In this document: positions 24,288 to 33,811 of the stretch, piece after piece
Layout: every line of letters begins with the position of its first letter
How positions within the stretch are numbered: position 1 is the first letter of the stretch
From: Flavobacteriaceae bacterium
Lineage (GTDB): Bacteria; Bacteroidota; Bacteroidia; Flavobacteriales; Flavobacteriaceae
Direction: 5' to 3'
NCBI GenBank assembly: GCA_027082925.1
Contig: JALWTD010000018.1
Coordinates: forward strand, 186,001 to 250,000
DNA: 64,000 nt
Made by a program: the position numbers and the translations under genes
The notes under the pieces: generated by a model
Told to the model about the DNA's origin: nothing
Seen by the model: only the letters and a program-made list of their open reading frames with translations
Database searches by the model: none

Positions 24288-24527
24288 ATGAAGACCGATA
24301 AAAAACAATCATTTTTTAAAATGTTATTCTATTTTGGAATTTTCTTCTTAATTGTTGTTACCTTTATTAAGATACTAATATCAATTGTTAAAAACGGAGG
24401 AGTTTCAGGAATGATATCCGAATATTTTGCAGCAGGTGTATGGCAACAATTTATAAAAGTACAAGTTGTTTTATCATTAATATATGGTGCTTTTATGGCG
24501 GGATATTATAAGTTTATTAAAAAATAA
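24288..24527 (+). CDS. Small two-helix membrane protein, unknown
   Basis: This 79-residue protein has two predicted transmembrane helices (about residues 10-30 and 52-73) and a Lys-rich N-terminus. I do not recognise a family. Its ATG follows the MazG-like stop codon without a gap, so it is in the same operon. The stop codon overlaps the left base of the terminator stem. Confidence 0.75.
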   Translation: MKTDKKQSFFKMLFYFGIFFLIVVTFIKILISIVKNGGVSGMISEYFAAGVWQQFIKVQVVLSLIYGAFMAGYYKFIKK

Positions 24528-24546
24528 AGAGGCCGAAGCCTCTTTT
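24526..24546. terminator. Bidirectional terminator between convergent genes
   Basis: AAAGAGGC-CGAA-GCCTCTTT (24526-24545) is a perfect 8-bp stem with a tetraloop and A/T runs on both sides. It serves the rightward small membrane protein operon and the leftward VPS10-like gene. Confidence 0.9.
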
Positions 24547-24551
24547 GTGTT

Positions 24552-27500
24552 TTAGTTTAAATTTATAAGATTTATATCGCTTTGTTTCACCTTCTTATTT
24601 AAGGTTTTTACATCGTTATTAAAAATAGAATAAACGTTGTTTAGCACAATATCAATTTCTTTTATAAGTTGATTTTTAAACTCAACAGACTGTGCAGTTG
24701 GTTTAAAATCGCCAATAGAATTTAGCGCATTTAAATGAGCCAATTTGTTGTTTAGTTTTATAGGATAATTAAGTGGGTCTTGCGCACTTTTACTCTTAGT
24801 TTGGTACAACTCATTTTCATATTTGGTTAAATCTTTTACAATTTTGTCAGCTAAATCTACAATTTTTTGATGCTTTTTAGTATCGGTTATAGCTAATTTT
24901 AACTGTTCAATTTGCTTTTTAATTTTTGTAATATTTTTAAGTGTTTTATGTATTTCTGTGAGTTTTTCTTGAACTTCAATAATATAGTTAAATTGAGCTT
25001 GTAAATCTTCTTGAGTACTACTGCTTCTAGGGTCTTTCAATAGGTTAAAATTTTGCTCAGAAACCGTGTTTCCATTTTTGCTCAGTTTAACAGTATACGC
25101 TCCCGGTAACGCTTTTGGTCCTCGCAATGAAGCCCACCACAAAATCATACCTTTTACTTTTTCAGCATCGGGATAATACATGTTCCAGTTAAATTGATTG
25201 TCACCTTTTTTAACTTTTAACTTTTCTTCATGTTGTTTTTTGTCAGGCTTCGTTGAAAATGTTTTAATATGTTTGCCAGACGCTTCGTAAAAAGAAATAC
25301 TCAAGGTATCTTTTTCGTTAAAATCTCTTACAAAATAATTGATAATAACACCGCCTGGATGATTTTGTCCTGCTGTTTTTGATTTTTGACTGCTTCCTTC
25401 CAGTCTGTAGCTATCCATTGGTTTGTACAAGAAAATATCTTTAGCAATAAGCGATTTATCAAGTTGTTGTAAAGGTGTAATATCATCAATCAGCCAAAAA
25501 GATCTTCCTTGAGTAGCTGCAATTAAATTGTTGTTTTTTATTGCTAGGTCGGTAATAGGAACAATTGGCAGGTTGAGTTGAAAAGGCGCCCAATTTTGCC
25601 CATCATCAAAACTAATGTACATTCCAAACTCTGTACCTGCATATAGTAAACCTTTTCTTTTAGGATCTGCTCTAAGTGCTCTGGTAAAATGTTGAGGATT
25701 AATGCCGTTGGTTAACAATTTCCAACTCTTTCCGTAGTTTTCGGTTTTATAAATGTAAGGGGTATTATCACTTAACTTATACCGTGTACCTACAATGTAT
25801 GCTCCACCGGCAGTAAAAGGATCAACTTCAATGCAGTTAATCATCATCCATTCGGGCATTTTTTTAGGTGTCACATTTACCCAATTTTTACCACCATCTC
25901 TAGTAATATGAACAAGGCCGTCATCAGAACCTGTCCAAATTAAATCTTTTTCAAAAGGAGATTCTACAGCAGCAAAAATAGTTCCGTAATATTCTACACC
26001 GGTATTGTCTTTTGTTATAGGTCCTCCTGAAACTTTTAAGGTTTTAGGATCGTTTCGAGTTAAATCGGGACTAATTACCTCAAATGATTGACCTTCATTA
26101 TAAGTTACGTGTACATGATTTGAAGTGGTGTACATTTTCTTTTTGTTGTGAGGAGAAAAGAAGATAGGGTAATTCCATTGGAAACGGTACTTCATATCTT
26201 CAGCACCATGTCCCATAGGGTCATCGGGCCAAACGTTAATCACTCTCACTTCTCCAGTTTTATGATTAATTCGGGTAAGTAAGCCACCATAACTACCTCC
26301 GTAAACAATATCATTATTTAAAGGATCTACGGCAATATGAGCACTTTCTCCTCCGGCAGTAGGTTCCCAATCTTTTTCTCCAATAGTACCTCTATCGGTT
26401 CTGTGTGCTATTCTAAATGTAGAGTTGTCTTGTTGTGCACCGTAAATTCGGTAAGGGAAATGATTGTCTGTAGTAACTCTATAAATTTGTGCTGTTGGTT
26501 GGTTTAAGTAGGTACTCCAATTTTTACCGGCATCAAAACTTACTTGTGCACCACCGTCATCAGCAATTATCATACGCTGATTGTTTTCTGGAGCAATCCA
26601 TAAATCGTGATGATCTCCATGTGGAGCATTAAACGTTTTAAATGTTTTTCCTCCATCTTTAGATTGATGATATTTTACATTTAAAACATATAGTGTGTTT
26701 TCATCTTGCGTATCGGCATAAATACGAGTGTAATACCATGCGCGTTGTCGTAATTTTCGTTTTTTATTAATAAGTTTCCATGTTTTTCCGGCATCGGTAG
26801 ATTTGTACAATCCGCCATCTTTATTTTCTATTAGTGCCCAAACAATATCCGAATTAACAGGAGATACCGCAATACCACTAATACCCCAAATACCTTCAGG
26901 GAGTCCTTCATTTTTTGAAATGTTTACCCATGTTTCTCCTTCGTCGGTACTTTTCCACAATGCAGAACCTTCGCCTCCACTAGACAAGCTGTAAGGAGTT
27001 CTTCTAACACGCCAAGTACTAGCGTATAGTATTCTTGGGTTATTAGGATCTATAATTAAATCTACAGCTCCTGCATCGGCATTTGAAAAAAGTACTTTTC
27101 TCCAAGTAGTTCCTCCATTGGTAGACTTATAAACACCTCTTTCGGTACTAGATTTAAATAAATCGCCTAAAACGGCTGCATATACAATATCGGGATTTTT
27201 AGGATGAATGCGCACTCTGGTAATGTGCCTAGATTTATCCAATCCTATATGAGTCCATGTTTTTCCGGCATCAATAGATTTCCACATACCATCACCTGAA
27301 GATACATTTCCTCTTACAGTTACTTCTCCATTTCCTACATAAATAACATTATTATCAAATTCGCTTACGGCAATAGCTCCAACAGAGCCTCCAAAAAAGC
27401 CATCAGAAATATTGCTCCAAGTATTTCCGGCATCGGTAGTTTTCCATACGCCACCACCGGTAGCTCCAAAATAAAATAGGTTTGCTTTATTAGGAACTCC

Positions 27501-27659
27501 TGTTACTGCAGCGCTTCTACCACCTCTAAACGGACCTATATTTCTCCATTGAATGGCATCATAATATTCTTCACTAAATTTGGATACCATTTTTTGAGCG
27601 TTAACTTTGTACGCTGTAATAAAAAATAAGCAACTGATAATAAAAACGTATTTTTTCAT
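24552..27659 (-). CDS. Secreted VPS10/sortilin-like Asp-box (BNR) repeat protein
   Basis: This 1035-residue exported protein has signal peptide MKKYVFIISCLFFITAYKVNAQ cleaved near residue 21-22. A large beta-propeller region contains many Asp-box repeats of the form S-x-D-x-G-x-T-W (for example STDAGKTWKLI, STDEGETWVNI, SFDAGKNWSTY and TRDGGKNWVNV). A helical, Lys-rich tail covers about residues 880-1035. Family members are annotated as sortilin/VPS10-like or glycosyl hydrolase-like, and their substrates are unknown. I see no obvious type IX secretion C-terminal domain. It interrupts an otherwise rightward gene run. Confidence 0.88.
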   Translation of the reverse strand: MKKYVFIISCLFFITAYKVNAQKMVSKFSEEYYDAIQWRNIGPFRGGRSAAVTGVPNKANLFYFGATGGGVWKTTDAGNTWSNISDGFFGGSVGAIAVSEFDNNVIYVGNGEVTVRGNVSSGDGMWKSIDAGKTWTHIGLDKSRHITRVRIHPKNPDIVYAAVLGDLFKSSTERGVYKSTNGGTTWRKVLFSNADAGAVDLIIDPNNPRILYASTWRVRRTPYSLSSGGEGSALWKSTDEGETWVNISKNEGLPEGIWGISGIAVSPVNSDIVWALIENKDGGLYKSTDAGKTWKLINKKRKLRQRAWYYTRIYADTQDENTLYVLNVKYHQSKDGGKTFKTFNAPHGDHHDLWIAPENNQRMIIADDGGAQVSFDAGKNWSTYLNQPTAQIYRVTTDNHFPYRIYGAQQDNSTFRIAHRTDRGTIGEKDWEPTAGGESAHIAVDPLNNDIVYGGSYGGLLTRINHKTGEVRVINVWPDDPMGHGAEDMKYRFQWNYPIFFSPHNKKKMYTTSNHVHVTYNEGQSFEVISPDLTRNDPKTLKVSGGPITKDNTGVEYYGTIFAAVESPFEKDLIWTGSDDGLVHITRDGGKNWVNVTPKKMPEWMMINCIEVDPFTAGGAYIVGTRYKLSDNTPYIYKTENYGKSWKLLTNGINPQHFTRALRADPKRKGLLYAGTEFGMYISFDDGQNWAPFQLNLPIVPITDLAIKNNNLIAATQGRSFWLIDDITPLQQLDKSLIAKDIFLYKPMDSYRLEGSSQKSKTAGQNHPGGVIINYFVRDFNEKDTLSISFYEASGKHIKTFSTKPDKKQHEEKLKVKKGDNQFNWNMYYPDAEKVKGMILWWASLRGPKALPGAYTVKLSKNGNTVSEQNFNLLKDPRSSSTQEDLQAQFNYIIEVQEKLTEIHKTLKNITKIKKQIEQLKLAITDTKKHQKIVDLADKIVKDLTKYENELYQTKSKSAQDPLNYPIKLNNKLAHLNALNSIGDFKPTAQSVEFKNQLIKEIDIVLNNVYSIFNNDVKTLNKKVKQSDINLINLN

Positions 27660-27720
27660 GATATTTGATGTATTAATTGATGAACGATACTAGAAAGTAA
27701 AGCTACTAATTTTATATAGA

Positions 27721-28935
27721 ATGAAATTGTTAAAAATTAATAAAATAAACAAAACGGTAAAAGGAAGCGTTCAAATTACCGGCTCTAAAAGCGAAACAAA
27801 TAGGTTGTTAATTTTAAAACAGTTTTATTCGAACTTACATATTGAGAATGTATCTAATTCTGATGATTCTCAGTATTTACAAAAAGCACTTCAAAGTACT
27901 TCTGAAACAATAAATATAGGACATGCCGGTACTGCTATGCGCTTTTTAACGGCTTATTTTTCGGCTAAGACACATGCTAAAGTTGTATTAACAGGTTCTG
28001 AACGAATGAAAAACAGACCTATAAAAATTTTAGTAGATGCTTTGAGAGAATTGGGTGCCGAAATTGAATATGTTGAAAAAGAAGGCTTTCCTCCGCTAAA
28101 AATTTCAGGAAAAGAAATTGTAAAAAAAGAGGTTAAAATTGATGGAAATGTAAGTAGTCAATACGTTTCGGCGCTACTTTTAATAGCGCCAACATTAAAA
28201 AACGGATTGGTATTGCAGTTTAAAGGTGAGGTTACCTCAATTCCTTATATAAAAATGACTTTACAACTGCTAAAAGAGTTGGGAATAGCGTTTTCTTGGA
28301 ATGAAAATAAAATTTTGGTGCAGCCTAAAAAAGAAATTAAACCAAAAAAGATTACAGTTGAATCTGATTGGAGTTCAGCATCTTATTTTTATAGTTTAGC
28401 AGCGTTAAGTACAAATGCTGAAATTCAGCTTTTTGCATTTAAAAAAGACAGTTTACAAGGCGATGCAATTTTAGCAACTATATACAAAAAACTGGGAGTA
28501 GATACTCGTTTTTTGACACATTCAATAGTGTTAAAAAACAATCCTGAATTTAGCCTTCCTAAGAAATTAACGTTAGATTTAATACAAGCGCCAGATATAG
28601 CACAAACAATTGCGGTGACTTGTTTTGGGCTGGGTATTTCATGCTACTTAACAGGACTTCATACTTTAAAAATTAAAGAAACAGACAGGTTGGTAGCTTT
28701 AAAAAACGAATTGGAAAAATTAGGAGGAGAGGTTACCATTACAAATAGTACTTTAGATCTTAAAGCTTCAAAAAAAATACACAAAAATTGCAGCATTGCT
28801 ACCTATGATGATCATAGAATGGCAATGGCTTTTGCACCTTTAGCTTTAAGAGTTCCTATTCAAATACAAGATGCAAACGTAGTGTCAAAATCGTACCCTT
28901 CTTTTTGGCTTGATTTTAAAAAAATAACAAGCTAA
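27721..28935 (+). CDS. aroA: 3-phosphoshikimate 1-carboxyvinyltransferase (EPSP synthase)
   Basis: This 404-residue enzyme condenses shikimate-3-phosphate with PEP to EPSP in chorismate synthesis. It has the active-site segments GSKSETNRLL, IGHAGTAMRFL, NVSSQYVSALL and the C-terminal KETDRLVAL...YDDHRMAMAFA. It is a little shorter than the E. coli enzyme (427), as is usual for Bacteroidota. I see no matching Bacteroidota promoter in the 61-nt gap upstream. Confidence 0.96.
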   Translation: MKLLKINKINKTVKGSVQITGSKSETNRLLILKQFYSNLHIENVSNSDDSQYLQKALQSTSETINIGHAGTAMRFLTAYFSAKTHAKVVLTGSERMKNRPIKILVDALRELGAEIEYVEKEGFPPLKISGKEIVKKEVKIDGNVSSQYVSALLLIAPTLKNGLVLQFKGEVTSIPYIKMTLQLLKELGIAFSWNENKILVQPKKEIKPKKITVESDWSSASYFYSLAALSTNAEIQLFAFKKDSLQGDAILATIYKKLGVDTRFLTHSIVLKNNPEFSLPKKLTLDLIQAPDIAQTIAVTCFGLGISCYLTGLHTLKIKETDRLVALKNELEKLGGEVTITNSTLDLKASKKIHKNCSIATYDDHRMAMAFAPLALRVPIQIQDANVVSKSYPSFWLDFKKITS

Positions 28936-28968
28936 AAGGCATTGAAATAAACTTTTATAGGTAAACAC

Positions 28969-29000
28969 TTGACAACGCCTATGTTGATGTTGTATATTTG
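28969..29000 (+). promoter_or_regulatory. Promoter of queA
   Basis: TTG at 28969-28971, a 21-nt spacer and TATATTTG at 28993-29000 are a near-ideal Bacteroidota promoter. It supports the queA start at 29025, since the in-frame TTG at 28998 lies inside the -7 box. Confidence 0.8.
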
Positions 29001-29024
29001 CGCTCATTTCAATTAAAAAAATAC

Positions 29025-30074
29025 ATGAAATTATCACATTTTAAATTCGATTTGCCAGAAGAATTATTGGCAGAATACCCTGCAGAGCACCGAGATGAAG
29101 CACGTTTAATGGTGTTAAATAGAAAAGAACAAACTATTGAGCATAAAATGTTCAAAGATTTGATTGAATATTTTGACGAAGGAGATTTAATGGTGTTAAA
29201 CAATACAAAAGTTTTTCCGGCACGTATGTATGGTGAAAAGGAAAAGACAGGTGCTAGAATTGAAGTTTTTTTATTGAGAGAATTAAACGCCGAAAGTAGA
29301 TTGTGGGATGTATTGGTAGATCCGGCAAGAAAAATTAGAATTGGAAATAAATTGTTTTTTGGAGAAGATGAAAGTTTGGTTGCTGAGGTAATTGACAATA
29401 CTACATCACGTGGAAGAACTTTACGCTTTTTGTTTGATGGATCTTACGAAGAGTTTAGAAAAAAATTGCAAGAATTAGGCGAAACACCATTACCTAAATA
29501 CATTAAAAGACCTGTTGAACCAGAAGATGAAGAGCGTTACCAAACCATTTACGCAAAACACGAAGGAGCTGTTGCAGCACCTACAGCAGGACTACACTTT
29601 TCTAAGCACTTAATGAAACGTTTAGAAATTAAAGGAATCGATTTTGCAGAAGTAACACTTCATGTTGGATTAGGAACATTTAACCCGGTTGAAGTAGAAG
29701 ACTTATCTAAGCATAAAATGGATTCTGAACAAAATTTAATTACACCAGAAACAGCCAATATTGTAAATAAAGCAATAGATCAAAAACGCCGTATTTGTGC
29801 TGTGGGAACCACTGTGATGAGAGCTTTAGAAAGTTCAGTTTCATCAAACAAACACTTAAATCCGTTTGATGGTTGGACCAATAAATTTATTTTTCCTCCA
29901 TATGAATTTAGTATCGCCAATAGTATGATTACTAATTTCCATACACCAAAATCTACGTTAATGATGATGGTTGCGGCATTTGCCGGTTACGACTTTTTGA
30001 TGGAAGCCTATCAAGAGGCTGTAAAAGAAGGATACAAGTTTTATTCGTACGGAGATGCAATGTTAATTATATAA
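29025..30074 (+). CDS. queA: S-adenosylmethionine:tRNA ribosyltransferase-isomerase
   Basis: This 349-residue enzyme transfers the ribosyl moiety of SAM to preQ1-modified tRNA, forming epoxyqueuosine at the wobble position. It has [49 protein letters not shown] and the C-terminal [18 protein letters not shown]. The ATG at 29025 matches the family's N-terminus. It ends in a strong terminator. Confidence 0.96.
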   Translation: MKLSHFKFDLPEELLAEYPAEHRDEARLMVLNRKEQTIEHKMFKDLIEYFDEGDLMVLNNTKVFPARMYGEKEKTGARIEVFLLRELNAESRLWDVLVDPARKIRIGNKLFFGEDESLVAEVIDNTTSRGRTLRFLFDGSYEEFRKKLQELGETPLPKYIKRPVEPEDEERYQTIYAKHEGAVAAPTAGLHFSKHLMKRLEIKGIDFAEVTLHVGLGTFNPVEVEDLSKHKMDSEQNLITPETANIVNKAIDQKRRICAVGTTVMRALESSVSSNKHLNPFDGWTNKFIFPPYEFSIANSMITNFHTPKSTLMMMVAAFAGYDFLMEAYQEAVKEGYKFYSYGDAMLII

Positions 30075-30076
30075 AA

Positions 30077-30104
30077 AAAATCCCGCTTTTGCGGGATTTT
30101 TTAT
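30077..30104 (+). terminator. Terminator after queA
   Basis: AAAATCCCGC-TTTT-GCGGGATTTT (30077-30100) is a perfect 10-bp stem followed by a T run. Confidence 0.93.
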
Positions 30105-30146
30105 GGGTTATTTCCTAAAAGATAACAGCATATTATTTTAACCTTT

Positions 30147-30154
30147 TATCTTTG
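30147..30154 (+). promoter_or_regulatory. Putative -7 element of rlmN
   Basis: The sequence reads TATCTTTG (TAnnTTTG), 50 nt before the proposed TTG start. The -33 is weak. Confidence 0.45.
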
Positions 30155-30204
30155 TATAGACCATACAGATTGGTAGAAGGACCGATAAAAAAACACAATC
30201 GATT

Positions 30205-31242
30205 TTGAGTAATAAAAAAGACATACGAGCATTGAGCAAAGAGCAATTACGCGATTTTTTTACAGAAAATGGCGATAAGGCTTTTAGAGGCAATCAGGTA
30301 TACGAATGGTTGTGGCAAAAAGGAGTTCATTCTTTTAGCGATATGACAAATATTTCGAAGGAAACCAGAGAAATGTTACAAAATAACTTTGTAATCAATC
30401 ATATTGAAGTTGATCAAATGCAACGAAGTAGTGATGGAACTGTAAAAAATGCCGTTCGCTTGCATGATGGTTTGGTGGTAGAATCTGTTTTAATTCCAAC
30501 AGAAACTAGAACAACAGCATGTGTGTCTAGTCAAGTAGGGTGTAGTTTAGATTGTCAGTTTTGTGCAACTGCCCGTTTAAAGCGAATGCGAAACCTAAAT
30601 CCCGATGAAATTTACGATCAAGTTGCAGCCATAAATAAAGAAAGTTTACTTTATTATAACCACAAACTATCTAATATTGTGTTTATGGGAATGGGAGAGC
30701 CTTTAATGAATTACAATAATGTGTTAAAGGCCATAGAGAAAATCACCTCTCCTGAAGGATTAGGAATATCGCCCAAACGAATCACAGTTTCAACTTCCGG
30801 AGTTCCTAAAATGATTAAAAAATTGGCTGATGATGAAGTAAAATTTAACCTAGCGGTTTCGTTGCATTCGGCAATAGATGAGGTTCGTACCCAAATAATG
30901 CCTTTTAATAAAAACTTTCCGCTAGCAGATTTAAAAGAAGCACTTCAGTACTGGTACGCTAAAACAAAACGAAGAGTTACTTACGAATACATTGTTTGGA
31001 ATGGAATAAACGATACCAGAGAAGCCATAAACGCTCTAGTAAAGTTTTGTAAATACATTCCTTGTAAAGTAAATTTGATAGAATACAATCCTATTGATGA
31101 TGGTGACTTTCAGCAGGCAAATGCAAAGGTAATAGACGATTATATTAGCATTTTAGAAATGAACGATATTATTGTAAATGTACGTAGAAGTAGAGGAAAA
31201 GATATTGATGCAGCTTGCGGACAATTGGCGAATAAAAGTTAA
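30205..31242 (+). CDS. rlmN: 23S rRNA/tRNA (adenine-C2)-methyltransferase RlmN
   Basis: This 345-residue radical-SAM enzyme methylates A2503 of 23S rRNA and A37 of some tRNAs. The CxxxCxxC iron-sulfur motif is C113-C117-C120 (GCSLDCQFC). The conserved methyl-carrying cysteine near the C-terminus is Cys338 (AACGQLA). There is no ATG in frame between the upstream stop and residue 1 of the family alignment, so a TTG start at 30205 is the best choice. Confidence 0.94.
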   Translation: MSNKKDIRALSKEQLRDFFTENGDKAFRGNQVYEWLWQKGVHSFSDMTNISKETREMLQNNFVINHIEVDQMQRSSDGTVKNAVRLHDGLVVESVLIPTETRTTACVSSQVGCSLDCQFCATARLKRMRNLNPDEIYDQVAAINKESLLYYNHKLSNIVFMGMGEPLMNYNNVLKAIEKITSPEGLGISPKRITVSTSGVPKMIKKLADDEVKFNLAVSLHSAIDEVRTQIMPFNKNFPLADLKEALQYWYAKTKRRVTYEYIVWNGINDTREAINALVKFCKYIPCKVNLIEYNPIDDGDFQQANAKVIDDYISILEMNDIIVNVRRSRGKDIDAACGQLANKS

Positions 31243-31262
31243 AAATATCCTTTTATTTTTCC

Positions 31263-31270
31263 TATTTTTG
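31263..31270 (+). promoter_or_regulatory. Putative -7 element of the polyprenyl synthetase gene
   Basis: The sequence reads TATTTTTG, 8 nt before the ATG, which would give an almost leaderless mRNA. No -33 was found. Confidence 0.35.
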
Positions 31271-31278
31271 AAACATAA

Positions 31279-32256
31279 ATGAAGCTAGTAGAAAAAATAA
31301 AAGAACCTATTCTTACCGAAATGGAACTCTTTGAATATAAATTCAAAGAGGCTATGATTTCAAAGGTACCTTTACTAAACAGAATTACTCATTATATTGT
31401 TAGAAGAAAAGGAAAACAAATGCGACCAATGTTTGTTTTTTTGGTAGCAAAAATGGTTTCAGAAGGGAATTTTGACGAACGCACTTATAGAGGTGCTGCT
31501 ATTATAGAACTTATTCATACGGCAACACTTGTTCATGACGATGTGGTTGATGATAGCAATAGGCGTAGAGGTTTTTTCTCGATAAATGCTTTGTGGAAAA
31601 ATAAAATTGCTGTTTTAGTAGGTGACTTTTTACTATCAAAAGGACTATTACTCTCAATAGATAATAACGATTTTGACATTTTAAAACTTATTTCTGTAGC
31701 AGTAAGAGAAATGAGTGAAGGAGAGTTACTACAAATAGAAAAAGCCCGAAAATTAGATATTACAGAAGCCGTTTATTTTGAAATAATACGACAAAAAACA
31801 GCAACTTTAATTGCGGCTTGTTGTGGAATAGGTGCCGCCTCTGTTGGATGTAAAGATGAAGAGATTGAAAAAATGCGCTTATTTGGAGAACTTATAGGAA
31901 TTGCTTTTCAAATAAAAGATGACTTGTTTGATTATACCGATGACAAAATAGGAAAGCCAACAGGAATTGACATTAAAGAACAAAAAATGACACTTCCTCT
32001 TATTTATGCACTAAATAATTGTACCGATAAAGAAAAAAAATGGCTGATAAACTCTGTTAAAAACCATAATAGAAATAAAACTAGAGTTAAAGAAGTTATT
32101 GCTTTTGTGAAAGAAAAAGGAGGAATAGAGTACACTACTTCAAAAATGAAAGAATACCAAGTTAAAGCATTAGAGTTGTTAAATAGCTATCCAAACTCAC
32201 CTTATAAAGAATCGCTTCTCACTATGGTAAACTACGTTATTGAGCGTAAGAAATAG
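31279..32256 (+). CDS. Polyprenyl (probably octaprenyl-type) diphosphate synthase
   Basis: This 325-residue trans-isoprenyl diphosphate synthase has the first aspartate-rich motif DDVVD (residues 87-91, in LVHDDVVDDSNRRRG) and the second FQIKDDLFDYTDD. Small residues rather than Tyr/Phe just before the first motif (HTATLVHDD) suit a long-chain product, as needed for the menaquinone side chain in Bacteroidota. The last 20 nt overlap the end of the convergent GH3 gene. Confidence 0.9.
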   Translation: MKLVEKIKEPILTEMELFEYKFKEAMISKVPLLNRITHYIVRRKGKQMRPMFVFLVAKMVSEGNFDERTYRGAAIIELIHTATLVHDDVVDDSNRRRGFFSINALWKNKIAVLVGDFLLSKGLLLSIDNNDFDILKLISVAVREMSEGELLQIEKARKLDITEAVYFEIIRQKTATLIAACCGIGAASVGCKDEEIEKMRLFGELIGIAFQIKDDLFDYTDDKIGKPTGIDIKEQKMTLPLIYALNNCTDKEKKWLINSVKNHNRNKTRVKEVIAFVKEKGGIEYTTSKMKEYQVKALELLNSYPNSPYKESLLTMVNYVIERKK

Positions 32257-33769
32257 AATTGTCTGCTGCTAAAATGGCTTCTAAAAAAGTTCTGGTGTTA
32301 GACAATCTAGGAATTTTATGTTGTCCTCCTAATTTGTTTTTTTGTTTTAGCCAGTTATAAAACAAACCTTCTTTAGCCAATGTTATTTTAGGTAATGTAA
32401 GAGTCATATTATGATATCTTTTAGCATCATAATCAGAGTTAATAGCTCTAAGTGCTTCGTCTAAAATTAGCGTAAAGTTGTGTATATCTTTAGGTTCTTT
32501 TTTAAATTCTATAAGCCATTCGTGACTTCCCTTTTGCCCATCATTCATAAAAATAGGAGCTACGGTATATTCTAATATTTCAGAATCAGTTTTTAAACAA
32601 GCTTGTTTTAAAGCTTCTTCAGCATTTTCTATAATAAGTTCTTCTCCAAAGGCATTTATAAAATGTTTGGTTCTTCCCGTAATTCTAATTCGGTATGGGT
32701 TTAAAGAAGTAAACTTAACGGTATCGCCAATTAAGTATCTCCACAAACCGCCATTTGTTGTTATTACTACGGCATAATTTTTATGAAGTTCTACTTCAGA
32801 AAGCGGAATGGCAACAGAGTTTTCTCCGTCAAAGTTTGCCGTTGGAATAAACTCGTAAAAAATACCATAATCAAGCATTAACAATAAGTCTAGAGAATTA
32901 TTTCTGTCTTGTATGGCAAAAAAACCTTCAGAAGCATTGTATATTTCGTAGTATTTAAATTCTTTTTTAGGAATAAGTCTTTTAAATTGTGATCGGTACG
33001 GGTTAAAGTTAACGCCACCGTGAAAATAGACTTCTAAATTTGGCCATACCTCAAGAATATTTTGTTTTCCTGTTTTTTCTAATACTTTATTGAGCAGTAC
33101 AAGCATCCATGAAGGTACGCCAACCAGACTGGTTATATTCTCCTTAATTGTTTCATCAACAATAGCTTCCATTTTACTTTCCCATTCATCCATTAAAGCT
33201 ACTTCTTGTTTTGGAGCACTACTAAAATCGGCCCAAAAAGGCATGTTTTCAATAATAATAGCCGATAAATCTCCAAAAAAAGAATTGTTATCTTCATACA
33301 TGGCGCTACTACCACCAAGCCTTAATCCTTTTCCTGTAAATAGTTCAGCATTAGGATTGTTGTTAAAAAATAGGCATAGCATATCTTTTCCGGCTTTAAA
33401 ATGGCAATCTTCTAACGCTTCATTACTCACTGGAATAAATTTACTTTTTGCGTTTGTTGTACCGCTAGATTTTGCAAACCATTTTATAGGTGTTGGCCAA
33501 AATATATTTTGTTCTCCTTGTCTGTTTCTTTCTATTAAAGGCTCTATAGATTCGTATTGCTGAATAGGAACTTGTTTGGTAAATTTTGAATATGAATTTA
33601 TTTCAGAAAAACAATAGTTACGACCTATCTCGGTATCCTTTGCCATGCGAATTAGTTTGAATAGCAATTCGTTTTGCACATCAATAGGATATTTTAAAAA
33701 TAACTCCATTTGATGTTTTCGTTTTTTTAAAAACCATGAAATTATTGAATTTACTATCTGAAAAGGCAT
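32237..33769 (-). CDS. GH3-family (acyl-adenylating) protein
   Basis: This 510-residue protein resembles the GH3 auxin-responsive/JAR1 family of ANL-type adenylating enzymes. It has an ATP-binding P-loop-like segment (WFAKSSGTTNAKSKFIPVS), a central YNASEGFFAIQD motif and the C-terminal RITGRTKHFINAFGEELIIENAE. Plant GH3 enzymes conjugate amino acids to jasmonate or auxin. The bacterial homologues' substrates are unknown to me. The 3' end overlaps the convergent polyprenyl synthase gene. Confidence 0.9.
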   Translation of the reverse strand: MPFQIVNSIISWFLKKRKHQMELFLKYPIDVQNELLFKLIRMAKDTEIGRNYCFSEINSYSKFTKQVPIQQYESIEPLIERNRQGEQNIFWPTPIKWFAKSSGTTNAKSKFIPVSNEALEDCHFKAGKDMLCLFFNNNPNAELFTGKGLRLGGSSAMYEDNNSFFGDLSAIIIENMPFWADFSSAPKQEVALMDEWESKMEAIVDETIKENITSLVGVPSWMLVLLNKVLEKTGKQNILEVWPNLEVYFHGGVNFNPYRSQFKRLIPKKEFKYYEIYNASEGFFAIQDRNNSLDLLLMLDYGIFYEFIPTANFDGENSVAIPLSEVELHKNYAVVITTNGGLWRYLIGDTVKFTSLNPYRIRITGRTKHFINAFGEELIIENAEEALKQACLKTDSEILEYTVAPIFMNDGQKGSHEWLIEFKKEPKDIHNFTLILDEALRAINSDYDAKRYHNMTLTLPKITLAKEGLFYNWLKQKNKLGGQHKIPRLSNTRTFLEAILAADNSISYAQ

Positions 33770-33811
33770 TTATTAAGTATATTTAGCGTGTTAAATTTAC
33801 TAAAATATTTT

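Noticed and set aside
24552-27659. Type IX secretion C-terminal domain on the VPS10-like protein
   Set aside because: The tail is helical and Lys-rich and lacks the beta-strand motif with a terminal basic residue. Only a normal signal peptide is visible.
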